This document shows positions 35,107 through 44,044 of a stretch of DNA of 64,000 nucleotides, in pieces. Every line of letters begins with the position of its first letter. Position 1 is the first letter of the stretch. The stretch is from the NCBI RefSeq assembly GCF_003833015.1, contig NZ_RJLQ01000002.1, positions 124,001 through 188,000 on the forward strand, in the 5' to 3' direction. The notes under the pieces are model-generated. The model worked only from the letters and a program-made list of their open reading frames with translations. It was not told where the DNA came from and searched no databases. A program made the position numbers and the translations under genes. The stretch comes from Clostridium sp. E02 (GTDB lineage: Bacteria; Bacillota; Clostridia; Lachnospirales; Lachnospiraceae).

Positions 35107-35157
35107 AAAAGGAATTTTATTGGGGATTTAATGACCAATAGAATTCCTTTTTATTTT
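35107..35157 (+). terminator. Rho-independent terminator
   Basis: AAAAGGAATTnTATTGG pairs with CCAATAnAATTCCTTTT, followed by TTATTTT. The remaining sequence up to 35432 holds the shared-type promoter at 35239-35303 and a short open frame without a start codon of its own (35322-35435). Confidence 0.8.
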
Positions 35158-35238
35158 AATTAAACAAGTATATGTAATGTTTGGATATAGTGTAAATTTA
35201 GTTATAATTAGGGAATATATTACAATATTAATAAAATA

Positions 35239-35303
35239 TTAAAGGATTTCCAATTCTTTTTGCTTTGTATCAAGTTGCGTTCTTAAGTGTTGGATGATAT
35301 ACT
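35239..35303 (+). promoter_or_regulatory. Shared glycan-operon promoter, copy 1
   Basis: TTGCGT (35275-35280), a 17-base spacer and TATACT (35298-35303) with TGA directly before it (extended -10). An upstream block with GATTTCCAATTCTTTT ends 14 bases before the -35. The whole region aligns without gaps with copy 2 at 41248-41312. The conserved upstream block looks like a binding site for a common regulator. Confidence 0.75.
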
Positions 35304-35431
35304 GTACAAAGGTTTATTTAGAGAAGTATACAAAGGCAATTTAGTAGATTACAATTAATAGAAGCTACTTCGATTGCAGAACTGCAGATAGCAATGGAAC
35401 AGCAGGAAGCAGAAGGAGAGATTAATAAATT

Positions 35432-36829
35432 ATGAATCAGAAAGATCAATTCAGGCGTATTATCAAATTTTTATCTTCGGCTATAGCGCTTGCGATTCAG
35501 ATGGCTTTTTTTTGGATTGTTTGGATGCAATATTATAATAATAATATTGAACTTCCTTTCTTTCGCAAAGGGAACTGGCTGATGGCATCTCTTTATGGAT
35601 TATTGATGTTTTTCTTTGTAAATACCTATGGGGGATTTAAAATTGGGTATTTGAGAAAGGGAGATATTATATATTCCCAGGTTTTAGCCACCGTTTGTGT
35701 AAATGCGGTTACATATATTCAAATCTGCTTGTTGGATCGTCATTTTGTGCATATCATTCCACTTTTGGTATTAACCTTTATACAGAGTATTATAGTTGCA
35801 TTATGGGCAAGCATTTTTCAATGGATCTATGCTTCGCTATTCCCTCCTAGAAAGATGATTATGATAGCTGGTGATAGGGCGGCATTTGGATTGAAAATGA
35901 AAATAAATTCCCGGGAGGATAAGTATAACATTCGCGAGGTGATTAATATACGAAAGGGAATGAATTATATATATAAAAAAATCGAAGGGTATGAGGCAGT
36001 AATCATAGGCGATATTCCTTCCCAATATAGAAACCAAATTATGAAATATTGCTTTGAAAAATCGATTCGTACATATATGTTACCAAAAATATCTGACATT
36101 ATTCTCAGAGGTTCCGATGATATTCATCTCTTTGACTCACCGTTACTACTGGCTAGAAATAATGGCTTTACTTTTGAACAAAAAATAATGAAACGGACTA
36201 CTGATATTCTAATATCTTTGGGATTGCTACTTTTAACATCCCCAATTATGTTAATCACATCAGTTCTTATCAAAAAGTATGATGGAGGAACGATAATTCA
36301 TAAACAAACACGTTTGACGATGGGTGGAAAAGAATTTAATGTATATAAATTTCGCAGTATGATTATGAATGCTGAAAAAGATGGGATAGCACGTTTGTCA
36401 GCGGAAGGGGATGTACGCGTGACACCCATAGGAAGGTTCATTAGAAAAACACGTATTGATGAACTTCCCCAGCTCTTTAATATCCTAAAGGGAGAGATGT
36501 CTCTGGTAGGACCAAGGCCTGAACGACCTCAGATCGTAAAAGAGTATCTGGAGTATATGCCGGAATTTGATTATCGGTTAAAGGTAAAAGGCGGCTTGAC
36601 AGGTTATGCTCAAATTTATGGAAAGTATAATACAACACCATATGATAAGTTGAAACTGGATATGATGTATATTGAAAACTATTCTTTTCGACTGGATTTA
36701 AAATTAATCCTAATGACTCTAAAAGTCTTATTTATGAAGGAAAGTACAGAAGGGGTAGCAGAAGGACAAGTGACTGCCACATTAGATCCGGGAGCATACA
36801 ATGAAGAAGATAAAGGTATTACAGATTAA
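35432..36829 (+). CDS. Polyprenyl-phosphate sugar-1-phosphate transferase (initiating enzyme, WbaP/CpsE type)
   Basis: A 465-residue polyisoprenyl-phosphate hexose-1-phosphate transferase that starts glycan assembly by putting the first sugar-1-phosphate on undecaprenyl phosphate. Four or five membrane segments fill residues 10-140, and a nucleotide-binding-like middle part follows. The catalytic Bac_transf domain occupies the last 210 residues: KRTTDILIS membrane-dip helix, KFRSM, RKTRIDELPQLFNILKGEMSLVGPRPE and KVKGGLTGYAQ. It is first in its operon and overlaps the next gene by 29 bases. Confidence 0.93.
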   Translation: MNQKDQFRRIIKFLSSAIALAIQMAFFWIVWMQYYNNNIELPFFRKGNWLMASLYGLLMFFFVNTYGGFKIGYLRKGDIIYSQVLATVCVNAVTYIQICLLDRHFVHIIPLLVLTFIQSIIVALWASIFQWIYASLFPPRKMIMIAGDRAAFGLKMKINSREDKYNIREVINIRKGMNYIYKKIEGYEAVIIGDIPSQYRNQIMKYCFEKSIRTYMLPKISDIILRGSDDIHLFDSPLLLARNNGFTFEQKIMKRTTDILISLGLLLLTSPIMLITSVLIKKYDGGTIIHKQTRLTMGGKEFNVYKFRSMIMNAEKDGIARLSAEGDVRVTPIGRFIRKTRIDELPQLFNILKGEMSLVGPRPERPQIVKEYLEYMPEFDYRLKVKGGLTGYAQIYGKYNTTPYDKLKLDMMYIENYSFRLDLKLILMTLKVLFMKESTEGVAEGQVTATLDPGAYNEEDKGITD

Positions 36830-37937
36830 TAAATTATATTATCCGGATATTGGAGGGATTGAACGAACGGTTCAACATATTGCGGAGGGATTAAAGGAGT
36901 CGGTTGACATGAGTGTTCTGGTCTGTCAACCTAAAGGGCGTGGCGTAAAGGAAATCATTCACGGAGTTCCAGTACAACGTTGTGGGAGTTTCGGAACATT
37001 ATTTTCGGTACCAATCTCTTTAAGCCTTTTGTGGGAACTTCGAAGAAAAGCGAAGGGACAGGATATCCTGCAATTTCATGCACCGTTTCCACTTGGAGAT
37101 TTGGCATGTCTGCTGTCAGGGTATCATGGCAAGGTTGTCATATATTGGCATAGTGACGTTGTCAAGCAAAAGAAGCTCATGGTTTTGTATCGTCCAATCA
37201 TGGAAAGGTTTTTGAAACGAGCCGATGCCATAATAGTAGGGGCAGAGGGGGTGAGTAAGGGGTCTTCTTATTTGAAACCTTATCAGAATAAATGTGTAAC
37301 CATTCCTTTTGCTGTAAATCAAAAAATAGAACAAGAAGGAAAAGAATACCTGGAGCATGCTAAGCCGAACTTAGAAAAATGTGCTAGATTCTTATTTGTA
37401 GGAAGGTTGGTCTATTATAAAGGCGTTGATGTGCTGCTTCAGGCTTTTTCAACGGTTCCGAATGCAGAATTGGTCATAATTGGAAGTGGAGAATTAGAAG
37501 AAACTTTGAAAATTTACGTTAAAGATCAAGGGATGATTGACAGGGTTCATTTTTTAGGAAAGGTTGAGGAAGAAAGTTTATATCGTGCGTTCTCTGAATG
37601 TGATGTATTTGTATTACCTTCAGTAGCAAAAAGTGAAGCGTTTGGTCTTGTACAACTGGAAGCCATGGCTTACGGGAAGCCTGTGATCAATACAAATCTT
37701 GCAAGTGGAGTTCCTGAAGTTAGTTTAGATGGTATTACTGGCTTGACTGTGGAACCTGGTAATAAGCAAGAGTTAAGCAATGCAATGCAATGGCTGGTGG
37801 ATCATCCTGAGGAACGGTGCAAGATGGGAATTGCAGCGAGACAGAGGCTGGAGAGTAACTACACCATGGAGGTCATGATGAATCGTATGATGAGACTATA
37901 TGAATGTTTGCTGGGAGATGATTCTAACTCCTGTTGA
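36801..37937 (+). CDS. Glycosyltransferase family 4
   Basis: A 378-residue GT-B enzyme. The N-terminal domain has YYPDIGGIERTVQHIAEGL, the acceptor-side glycine-rich loop. The C-terminal GT4 donor domain has FVGRLVYYKGVDVLL, HFLGKV and the E-x7-E motif in EAFGLVQLEAMAYGKPV. The start lies inside the 3' end of the initiating transferase gene, with GGAG in front. It probably adds the second sugar of the repeat. Donor sugar unknown. Confidence 0.9.
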   Translation: MKKIKVLQINKLYYPDIGGIERTVQHIAEGLKESVDMSVLVCQPKGRGVKEIIHGVPVQRCGSFGTLFSVPISLSLLWELRRKAKGQDILQFHAPFPLGDLACLLSGYHGKVVIYWHSDVVKQKKLMVLYRPIMERFLKRADAIIVGAEGVSKGSSYLKPYQNKCVTIPFAVNQKIEQEGKEYLEHAKPNLEKCARFLFVGRLVYYKGVDVLLQAFSTVPNAELVIIGSGELEETLKIYVKDQGMIDRVHFLGKVEEESLYRAFSECDVFVLPSVAKSEAFGLVQLEAMAYGKPVINTNLASGVPEVSLDGITGLTVEPGNKQELSNAMQWLVDHPEERCKMGIAARQRLESNYTMEVMMNRMMRLYECLLGDDSNSC

Positions 37938-37971
37938 TACAAATATTGCAACACGTATATGGAGAGATGAT

Positions 37972-39231
37972 ATGAATATTTCAAAAGTGGTGTTGGAAGT
38001 AACCGGTTATTTAAAGCCGCTACTTCTGAAAATTTTCCCTTATCGGCTACTTCGCCAATTAAAGGGGAGGATGATACATAAAAGTTTTAATAAAATTTTA
38101 GATATGAAGAGGGAACCATTTCAAAGAAAAAGTTATAGAGACGGCATAAATTTAATTGGTAATATAAAAGCAGATACTGGATTGGGTCAGAGCTGCCGTC
38201 TGGTTGCATTGGAACTGGCTGAGGGACAATTTCCCTATTCGGTATATCAATATAACCAACTGGGAGTTATGTCGAATACGAATACACAGTTTGATTCCAA
38301 AATCTCCAAAGAACTTCCTTATAATGTGAATTTAATTCATATAAATCCCCATGAGTTAGGGTTAGCATTCTTACAGTTGGATCAATCTATATGGAACAAG
38401 AAGTATAACATAGGATTTTGGCTTTGGGAATTGGAAGAGTTTCCAGAGGAGTGGGTGCCATGTTTCCATGGGCTAGATGAGATTTGGACACCTTCTGAGT
38501 TTATCAGTAGGTGCATACGTAAAAAGACAGAATTGCCAGTTATCACAGTACCCTATCATGTTTCTGTATCCATCAAAAAAAAATATGATCGGTCGGATTT
38601 TTCTTTGCCAGAAGACGAATTCTTATTTTTGGTTATGTATGACAGAACAAGTATGACAGAAAGAAAAAATCCAAATGCCGTGTTAGAAGCTTATAAGAAG
38701 GCTTTTGGACAGGGAGAGAAAACGGGCCTGGTCATTAAGATAAACAATGGTACAGATGAAGAGATAGAGAAACTTAAATCAACATTGGAATGTTGCAGTA
38801 ATGTATATTTTATTTCTGAGATTCTTGACCGGGATCAAGTGAACAGTCTGGTACAGTGCGTTGATGCTTTGGTATCTCTTCATAGAGCGGAAGGATTTGG
38901 ACTTGTTTTAGCGGAAGCCATGTTGCTTGGAACTCCGACCATAGCTACAAACTGGTCCTCAAATACGGAATTTATGACGAAAGAAACGTCATGCCTTGTT
39001 GATTACCAGATGGTAGAATTGACCCATGATATAGGACTGTTTAAGAAGGGGAACCGCTGGGCGGAACCTGATGTGGAGAAGGCTGCATTATACATGCGTA
39101 AGTTATATGAAGAACCAAAATATTGTCTTGCGATGGCAGAACAAGCAAAAAGCTATATAAAAAAACGTTTAAGTATGGAACAGGCAGTTACTATCATTAA
39201 TAAGAGAATCAGCAGGATATATGGGGAATGA
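37972..39231 (+). CDS. Glycosyltransferase family 4/1
   Basis: A 419-residue GT-B enzyme. The ATG at 37972 has GGAGAG five bases upstream and begins after the previous gene ends; the frame is open back to 37900, which would overlap it. The N-terminal half has NLIGNIKADTGLGQSCR and GFWLWELEEFPEEW, seen in a GT4 subgroup common in Clostridia and cyanobacteria. The C-terminal half has LHRAEGFGLVLAEAMLLGTPTIAT, the donor-binding motif. It overlaps the next gene by an ATGA junction. Confidence 0.85.
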   Translation: MNISKVVLEVTGYLKPLLLKIFPYRLLRQLKGRMIHKSFNKILDMKREPFQRKSYRDGINLIGNIKADTGLGQSCRLVALELAEGQFPYSVYQYNQLGVMSNTNTQFDSKISKELPYNVNLIHINPHELGLAFLQLDQSIWNKKYNIGFWLWELEEFPEEWVPCFHGLDEIWTPSEFISRCIRKKTELPVITVPYHVSVSIKKKYDRSDFSLPEDEFLFLVMYDRTSMTERKNPNAVLEAYKKAFGQGEKTGLVIKINNGTDEEIEKLKSTLECCSNVYFISEILDRDQVNSLVQCVDALVSLHRAEGFGLVLAEAMLLGTPTIATNWSSNTEFMTKETSCLVDYQMVELTHDIGLFKKGNRWAEPDVEKAALYMRKLYEEPKYCLAMAEQAKSYIKKRLSMEQAVTIINKRISRIYGE

Positions 39232-40403
39232 TAAAAATGAAAAAGAAAATTGCCATAGTAAACCAGCGATATGGTGCAAAAGTCAATGGTGGATCTGAAT
39301 ACTATACAAAGAAATTAGCTGAACATCTGTCAGAATACTATGATGTGGAAGTTCTTACCACTACAGCATTAGATTACGATACATGGGAATCCTATTATCA
39401 AGAGGGAGAGCAGGTAATCGATGAAATCCTTGTCCGCAGATTTTCAATCAAGAAACCCCGGAATATTATGGCATTTAAGATTATAAATAAATTGGTTCAA
39501 TTGCTACCTTTGTTATGGCGGTTGTTGGAACCTATTTGGATTTATGCACAGGGGCCTTATTGCCCGGATTTAATTCGTTATATTAAGAATCACAAGAATG
39601 AATATGATTGCTTTATTTTTGTGACCTATCTATATTATACTACGGCTGTTGGACTGCCGTACGTTGCAGATAAAGCCATATTTGTACCTACTGCACACGA
39701 TGAGTATTGCATTTACTTCCATGCCTACGAAAAACTATTTAAAACTCCGAAGGGAATTATATACTTGACTGGAGAAGAAAAGGATTTTGTGGAACTGTTA
39801 TTTCAAAACAAAAGCGTACCTCATCAAGTGGCTGGTTCAGGTATTGAGATACCTGATCGTGTCTATGCTGGTAGCTTTAGGGAAAAATATCAGATCGAAA
39901 CGGATTACGTTATCTATGTGGGGCGAGTTGACACAAGTAAAAAATGTGATAAGTTGTTTGAATACTTTACACAGTTTAACAAACAGAAACAAAGTGATTT
40001 AAAATTGGTCGTAGTGGGAAAGGTGATGATGGAGGAACCTGAGACTAAATGCATTCGTTGTCTGGGGTTTGTAAGTGAAGAAGACAAGTACTCTGCGATC
40101 GCTGGGGCTAAGGCATTAGTCATGCCGTCGGAACATGAAAGTTTATCATTGGTTGTGTTGGAAGCCATGGCGATGGGGGTCCCTGTTGTTGTAAATGGGG
40201 CGTGTGCAGTATTGAAAGGGCATTGTGAGAAGAGTGGAGCAGGCATTACCTATAACAATTACCAACAGTTTGAAGAGGCGCTTGAATTTTTACTTAAGAA
40301 TGAAGTAGAATATGAAAAGATGCAATATTATGGTAAAAAATATATAGAAGAAAATTATAGTTGGGATAAAACTATTGATAAATATAAAATGATATTGGGT
40401 TAA
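39228..40403 (+). CDS. Glycosyltransferase family 4 (NQRYG-VNGGSE type, paralogue 1)
   Basis: A 391-residue GT-B enzyme with an N-terminal VNQRYG-x-KVNGGSEYYTK motif and a C-terminal SEHESLSLVVLEAMAMGVPVVVNG. It is clearly paralogous to the proteins at 42868 and 45117: the same opening motif, the VLTT-A-DY-TW segment, and a shared PTAHDE centre. It differs in a 25-residue segment (about 80-105) where the other two share a different sequence. It is the last gene of its operon, and IS remnants separate it from the other two copies. Confidence 0.88.
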   Translation: MIKMKKKIAIVNQRYGAKVNGGSEYYTKKLAEHLSEYYDVEVLTTTALDYDTWESYYQEGEQVIDEILVRRFSIKKPRNIMAFKIINKLVQLLPLLWRLLEPIWIYAQGPYCPDLIRYIKNHKNEYDCFIFVTYLYYTTAVGLPYVADKAIFVPTAHDEYCIYFHAYEKLFKTPKGIIYLTGEEKDFVELLFQNKSVPHQVAGSGIEIPDRVYAGSFREKYQIETDYVIYVGRVDTSKKCDKLFEYFTQFNKQKQSDLKLVVVGKVMMEEPETKCIRCLGFVSEEDKYSAIAGAKALVMPSEHESLSLVVLEAMAMGVPVVVNGACAVLKGHCEKSGAGITYNNYQQFEEALEFLLKNEVEYEKMQYYGKKYIEENYSWDKTIDKYKMILG

Positions 40404-40409
40404 TTGAAA

Positions 40410-40445
40410 ACACTAAACTCCCAGCTATGATTGGGAGTTTAGTGT
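40410..40445. terminator. Perfect 14-base hairpin, terminator-like or IS200 left-end hairpin
   Basis: ACACTAAACTCCCA and its exact inverse flank an eight-base loop, seven bases after the stop codon at 40403. No T-run follows. It may end the operon poorly, or be the transcription-blocking hairpin known from IS200 left ends, since a TnpA remnant begins 94 bases on. Confidence 0.6.
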
Positions 40446-40538
40446 ACGTGGAAACGATGAGGTTATAACTAAAAAGCTTCCTATGATAAAATGAGAATGG
40501 AGTCGTGAGCCAACTCAAAAAAATAAGAGGTAGTTCAA

Positions 40539-40780
40539 ATGAAAAAATGTTTATCACATAGTAAATGGAAATACCAGTACCATAAAGTGTTTATTTCAAA
40601 GTATCGTAAAAAGTAACTGTACGGGCAGATAAAAGACGATGTATCAGAAACACTTGACACACTATCCAAATATAAAAATGTAAAATAATAGTAGGAGCAG
40701 TATTTGTAAATCATGTAGTTTAAGCTTAGCAATTTTGGTAATTTGAAAGGAAAAAGTACACGGATGGTTTGTAGATTTTA
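40539..40780 (+). pseudogene. Decayed IS200-type TnpA transposase
   Basis: The frame begins at ATG 40539 with the IS200 opening pattern (SHSKWKYQYHKVF-SKYRKK), then hits a stop. Downstream the same protein can be followed through a one-base frameshift into IIVGAVFVNHV and later KLSNFGNLKGKST. The position of the catalytic HUH pair reads NHV instead of DHVH, so the active site is gone. The 3' part of the gene is missing. It is a dead element that shows past insertion at this junction. Confidence 0.8.
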
Positions 40781-40802
40781 AAGATAGAAATATCATTGTT
40801 TT

Positions 40803-41216
40803 ATGTACATCGGCAGAATTATGAAACAGGAAGGGCTGGTTTCAAGTTATATGACTACACAGTTCTGTCCGCAAAAAGATACCTGAAACGAATCAAAGAT
40901 TAAAAATGTCGTTGTTCGTCAAATCGATAAACAAACATATAGAAATGTTGTAGTAAGTGATTTAATATATGTCAGAGTCAGTATGAGCTAGGAACGTGTT
41001 CTTGTTTACCTATTTAATAAAATAATTGGTTACAGTGTGGAACGGAACAAATTAGCAGACCTTGTAAAAAGGGCATTTTAACTCGTAAAGGAAAATCTGA
41101 AAGATATTCAGATATTTCACACGGACCGTGGCAACGAATTCAAAAATCAGACCACGGATGTAATATTGGAATTATCTAAAATTCAACGTTCCCTCAGCCA
41201 TAAAGGCTACTCCTAG
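40803..41216 (+). pseudogene. Decayed IS3-family (IS150-like) transposase
   Basis: A single frame can be read from 40803 to 41216 with three internal stops (after QKDT, VSMS and KRAF). It shows GRIMKQEGLVSSY, VVVSDLIYVRV (first catalytic Asp), KIIGYSVERNKLADLV, and FHTDRGNEFKNQTT (second catalytic Asp), ending in RSLSHKGYS. This is the order of IS3-family rve integrase domains. The N-terminal part and the third acidic residue are missing, so it is inactive. It abuts the IS200 remnant. Confidence 0.85.
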
Positions 41217-41247
41217 TTTAATCAGTAGTCATGGTTTTAAGAAATTA

Positions 41248-41312
41248 TTAAAAGATTTCCAATTCTTTTCTATAACCCAAAAGTTGCGTATTTAGTTGTT
41301 AAATGATATACT
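41248..41312 (+). promoter_or_regulatory. Shared glycan-operon promoter, copy 2
   Basis: TTGCGT (41284-41289), a 17-base spacer and TATACT (41307-41312) preceded by TGA. The upstream block GATTTCCAATTCTTTT is at the same distance as in copy 1. By hand count about 61 of 87 bases match copy 1 without gaps. The variable part is confined to about eleven bases between the upstream block and AAGTTGCGT, and to the region just after the start point. Confidence 0.75.
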
Positions 41313-41369
41313 ATGTTTGGGTTTATTTGTCGAATGACGAGAAATAAAGGCATTTGAAAGGCGGTTATT

Positions 41370-41777
41370 ATGGAAACAATTGATATTGAAAAGATAATGC
41401 AAGAGATAAGGCAAGATATTAAAGAAAAAGGTTATACTAATGAAATGCTTAGTTTTGAGGATGTTGTTATGGTTAGTTCAGAGAATAAAACTATTGAAGA
41501 ATATTTAGACCTTATGAATGGTTCATGGAACATACAGCCTTATAAAATATTACAAAGTGGATTTGGATTTGTTGGAAAACTGAAAAATTTTATTAAAAAA
41601 ATCATAAGAAAGACTATAAAGTTTTACATAGAACCAATTGTTTCAGAACAAGATGAATTTAATGCCAATAATGTTAGAATTTTAAATAAATTTTATGACT
41701 ATATGGAATCAAGTAATCAAAAGATTGAAAAGTTAGAAATAGAGATTCAACAGTTAAAAAAAATAATAAGTAAGTAG
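41370..41777 (+). CDS. Small coiled-coil protein, possibly the N-terminal module of a larger glycan enzyme
   Basis: A 135-residue soluble protein. It begins with IDIEKIMQEIRQDIKEKGYTNEMLSFEDV, has a basic middle segment (KNFIKKIIRKTIKFYIEP) and ends in a predicted coiled coil (about 105-135). From memory, openings like this occur at the N-terminus of larger methyltransferase or glycosyltransferase proteins in Clostridia glycan clusters. The catalytic part is absent here, and IS debris lies just upstream. It could be a free-standing scaffold or membrane adaptor, or a truncated remnant. It has a clear ribosome binding site (GAAAGGCGG) and follows the shared-type promoter, so it is probably expressed. 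Confidence 0.6.
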   Translation: METIDIEKIMQEIRQDIKEKGYTNEMLSFEDVVMVSSENKTIEEYLDLMNGSWNIQPYKILQSGFGFVGKLKNFIKKIIRKTIKFYIEPIVSEQDEFNANNVRILNKFYDYMESSNQKIEKLEIEIQQLKKIISK

Positions 41778-41795
41778 ACGTGTAGGAGATGTGAA

Positions 41796-42893
41796 ATGCG
41801 TATTATACAGATTATCCCAACGCTGGCATATGGGGATGCAGTTGGTAATGATGCAATGGCTCTGAAATGCGTTATTCAAGATATGGGATTTGAGACAGAG
41901 ATTTATGCAGAAAATATTGTATGCCCGGAGAAAATGCCTGCCAAACTGGTTAATCAGATTCCGGCATTGTCAAAGGATGATATTGCTATTTTGCATCTTT
42001 CTACAGGTGCCAAAATAAATAATGAGTTTGGGAACCTTTTGTGCCGAAAAATTGTTCGGTATCATAATGTAACCCCGCCAGAATTCTTTGAAGTAAATGA
42101 TCTTTATATTGCAGAAGTTAATAAGTGGGGGTTAAGGAGTGCTGCTTATTTAGCAGACAAAGTCGATTATTGTTTGGCAGATTCAGAATTTAATCGTCAG
42201 GATTTAATCGAACTAGGATATAAGTGTAAAATAGATGTCCTTCCGATATTGATCCCTTTTGAGGATTATAAAAAAAAACCAGATCAAAAAATAATAAAAA
42301 AGTATAGCAAAACCCCTGTAGTTTTATTTACTGGGAGAGTTGCTCCAAATAAGAAGCATGAAGATATTATTCAATCTTTCTGTATGTACAAGAAATTTTA
42401 TAATCCAAAAGCAGTTTTAGTTCTGGTTGGTTCTTATAAAGAAACAGATCTCTATTATCAGAGATTAAAAAAATACGTTGAAGAGCTAAATGTAGAAGAT
42501 GTAATATTTACAGGTCATATTCATTTTAATGAAATCTTGGCTTATTATTACATAGCGGATGTTTTCTTGTGTCAGAGTGAACATGAAGGGTTTTGTGTGC
42601 CGCTAGTCGAGGCTATGTTTTTTGATAATCCAATTGTTGCGTATAAAAGTACTGCAATTCCTTTTACATTGGATAAAAGTGGTTTCCTTATGGATACCAA
42701 GGATCCACTTCTGGTTGCTGGGGTATTGCACGAGATAGATAAAAGCACAGATATGAGAAATCAGCTAATAAAAGAACAGCGAAAAAGGCTGGAGGTATTT
42801 TCCTTTGAAAGGATAAAATATCAGTTCGAAAAATTTATTAATTCATTTATAGAAAATGGGACGTGTAATGAAAAGAAAAATAGCAATTATTAA
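41796..42893 (+). CDS. Glycosyltransferase family 4 (YGDAVGN type, copy 1)
   Basis: A 365-residue GT-B enzyme. The N-terminus has QIIPTLAYGDAVGNDAMAL, AILHLSTGAKIN and RYHNVTPPEFF. The GT4 half has LFTGRVAPNKKHEDII, VIFTGHIHF and SEHEGFCVPLVEAMFF. It is closely paralogous to the protein at 44045 along its whole length. Its last bases overlap the start of the NQRYG-type gene at 42868; the two form the first unit of a duplicated gene pair. Confidence 0.9.
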   Translation: MRIIQIIPTLAYGDAVGNDAMALKCVIQDMGFETEIYAENIVCPEKMPAKLVNQIPALSKDDIAILHLSTGAKINNEFGNLLCRKIVRYHNVTPPEFFEVNDLYIAEVNKWGLRSAAYLADKVDYCLADSEFNRQDLIELGYKCKIDVLPILIPFEDYKKKPDQKIIKKYSKTPVVLFTGRVAPNKKHEDIIQSFCMYKKFYNPKAVLVLVGSYKETDLYYQRLKKYVEELNVEDVIFTGHIHFNEILAYYYIADVFLCQSEHEGFCVPLVEAMFFDNPIVAYKSTAIPFTLDKSGFLMDTKDPLLVAGVLHEIDKSTDMRNQLIKEQRKRLEVFSFERIKYQFEKFINSFIENGTCNEKKNSNY

Positions 42894-44043
42894 TCAGCGA
42901 TACGGTTTGGAAGTGAATGGTGGTTCAGAACTTTATACAAGACAAATTGCAGAGCGATTAAACCAATATTATGATGTCGAAGTTCTGACAAGTTGTGCAG
43001 TGGATTATATAATTTGGGACAATTTCTATCCAGTAGGTATTGAAATGGTCAATCAGGTTAGAGTTCGAAGGTTTAATATTGAACATAGCCGCAATGAATC
43101 AGTATTTCCAGGGTTGAATGATGCAATGCATAATAACCCAAATGTAACCACAGAGATTTCAGATGCATGGATTGAACAGTTAGGCCCGTTTTGTCCAACT
43201 CTAGTTCAATATGTGAAAGCACATGAAGACGATTACAGCTTATTTATTGTAGTGACTTATCTTTATTATCCAGCAGCTAAATGTATTCCATTAATTGGAG
43301 ATAAGGTGATTTTTATTCCTACGGCACATGAAGAACCCTTTATTCATTTTAAAATGTATCAGCAAGTGTTTGAGTCTGCTAAAGCTTTTGTTTTCTTGAC
43401 AGAGGAGGAAAAACGTTTGGTAGAAGGTCTTTTTGTTTTGGAAAATCAAAAAAAAGAGGTGATGGGTGTTGGTGTTGATATTCCAGATAAATTAGAGGCT
43501 GAAGGTTTTAACCGTTTTGAGAAGACAAATTACCTTATATATGTAGGGCGTATAGATGAAGGTAAAAATTGCCCTAGATTGTTTCAGTACTTTGTAGAAT
43601 ATAAACGAAGAAATCCGGGAGATTTAAAATTGATTTTGATGGGAAAGAAGGCATGTGCCATACCAAGGCATAAGGACATTATACCCATGGGATTTGTGAG
43701 CGAGGATACTAAGTTTACAGGAATATTAAACGCAAAACTATTAATTCTTCCTTCACTTTATGAAAGCCTTTCTATTGCGGTGCTTGAGGCTATGAAGATG
43801 GGAGTTCCGGTACTGGTGAACGGTAATTGCGATGTTTTAAAAGGCCATTGTCTGAAAAGTAATGCAGGATTGTATTATAAAAATTATTTTGAGTTTGAAT
43901 CATGTATTAATTATATGTTGATACATCAAACAGTAGTACACCAAATGTCAGTAAATGCGAAAGATTATGTGGAACATTATTTCAATTGGGATAAGATTAT
44001 GGAAAAATTCTGCAATTTGATTGAAGAAACAGCAGAGGTGTAA
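42868..44043 (+). CDS. Glycosyltransferase family 4 (NQRYG-VNGGSE type, paralogue 2)
   Basis: A 391-residue GT-B enzyme. I chose the ATG at 42868 so that the protein starts like its paralogues (MKRKIAIINQRYG); the in-frame ATG at 42856 adds only four residues, and neither has a good ribosome binding site, so translation may be coupled to the gene before. Motifs: NQRYGLEVNGGSELYTRQIAERL, FIPTAHEEPF, IYVGRIDEGKN and SLYESLSIAVLEAMKMGVPVLVNG. It is closest to the protein at 45117 in the region around residue 85, where the copy at 39228 differs. Confidence 0.88.
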   Translation: MKRKIAIINQRYGLEVNGGSELYTRQIAERLNQYYDVEVLTSCAVDYIIWDNFYPVGIEMVNQVRVRRFNIEHSRNESVFPGLNDAMHNNPNVTTEISDAWIEQLGPFCPTLVQYVKAHEDDYSLFIVVTYLYYPAAKCIPLIGDKVIFIPTAHEEPFIHFKMYQQVFESAKAFVFLTEEEKRLVEGLFVLENQKKEVMGVGVDIPDKLEAEGFNRFEKTNYLIYVGRIDEGKNCPRLFQYFVEYKRRNPGDLKLILMGKKACAIPRHKDIIPMGFVSEDTKFTGILNAKLLILPSLYESLSIAVLEAMKMGVPVLVNGNCDVLKGHCLKSNAGLYYKNYFEFESCINYMLIHQTVVHQMSVNAKDYVEHYFNWDKIMEKFCNLIEETAEV

Positions 44044-44044
44044 G

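Noticed and set aside
35370-35385. Small hairpin TGCAG-AA-CTGCA in the leader of 35432 as an antiterminator element
   Set aside because: The loop is only two bases and there is no counterpart in the otherwise similar leader at 41313-41369.
40539-41216. A single intact transposable element
   Set aside because: Two unrelated transposase families are seen, both with frameshifts or stops and lost catalytic residues; no complete ends or target duplications could be recognised.
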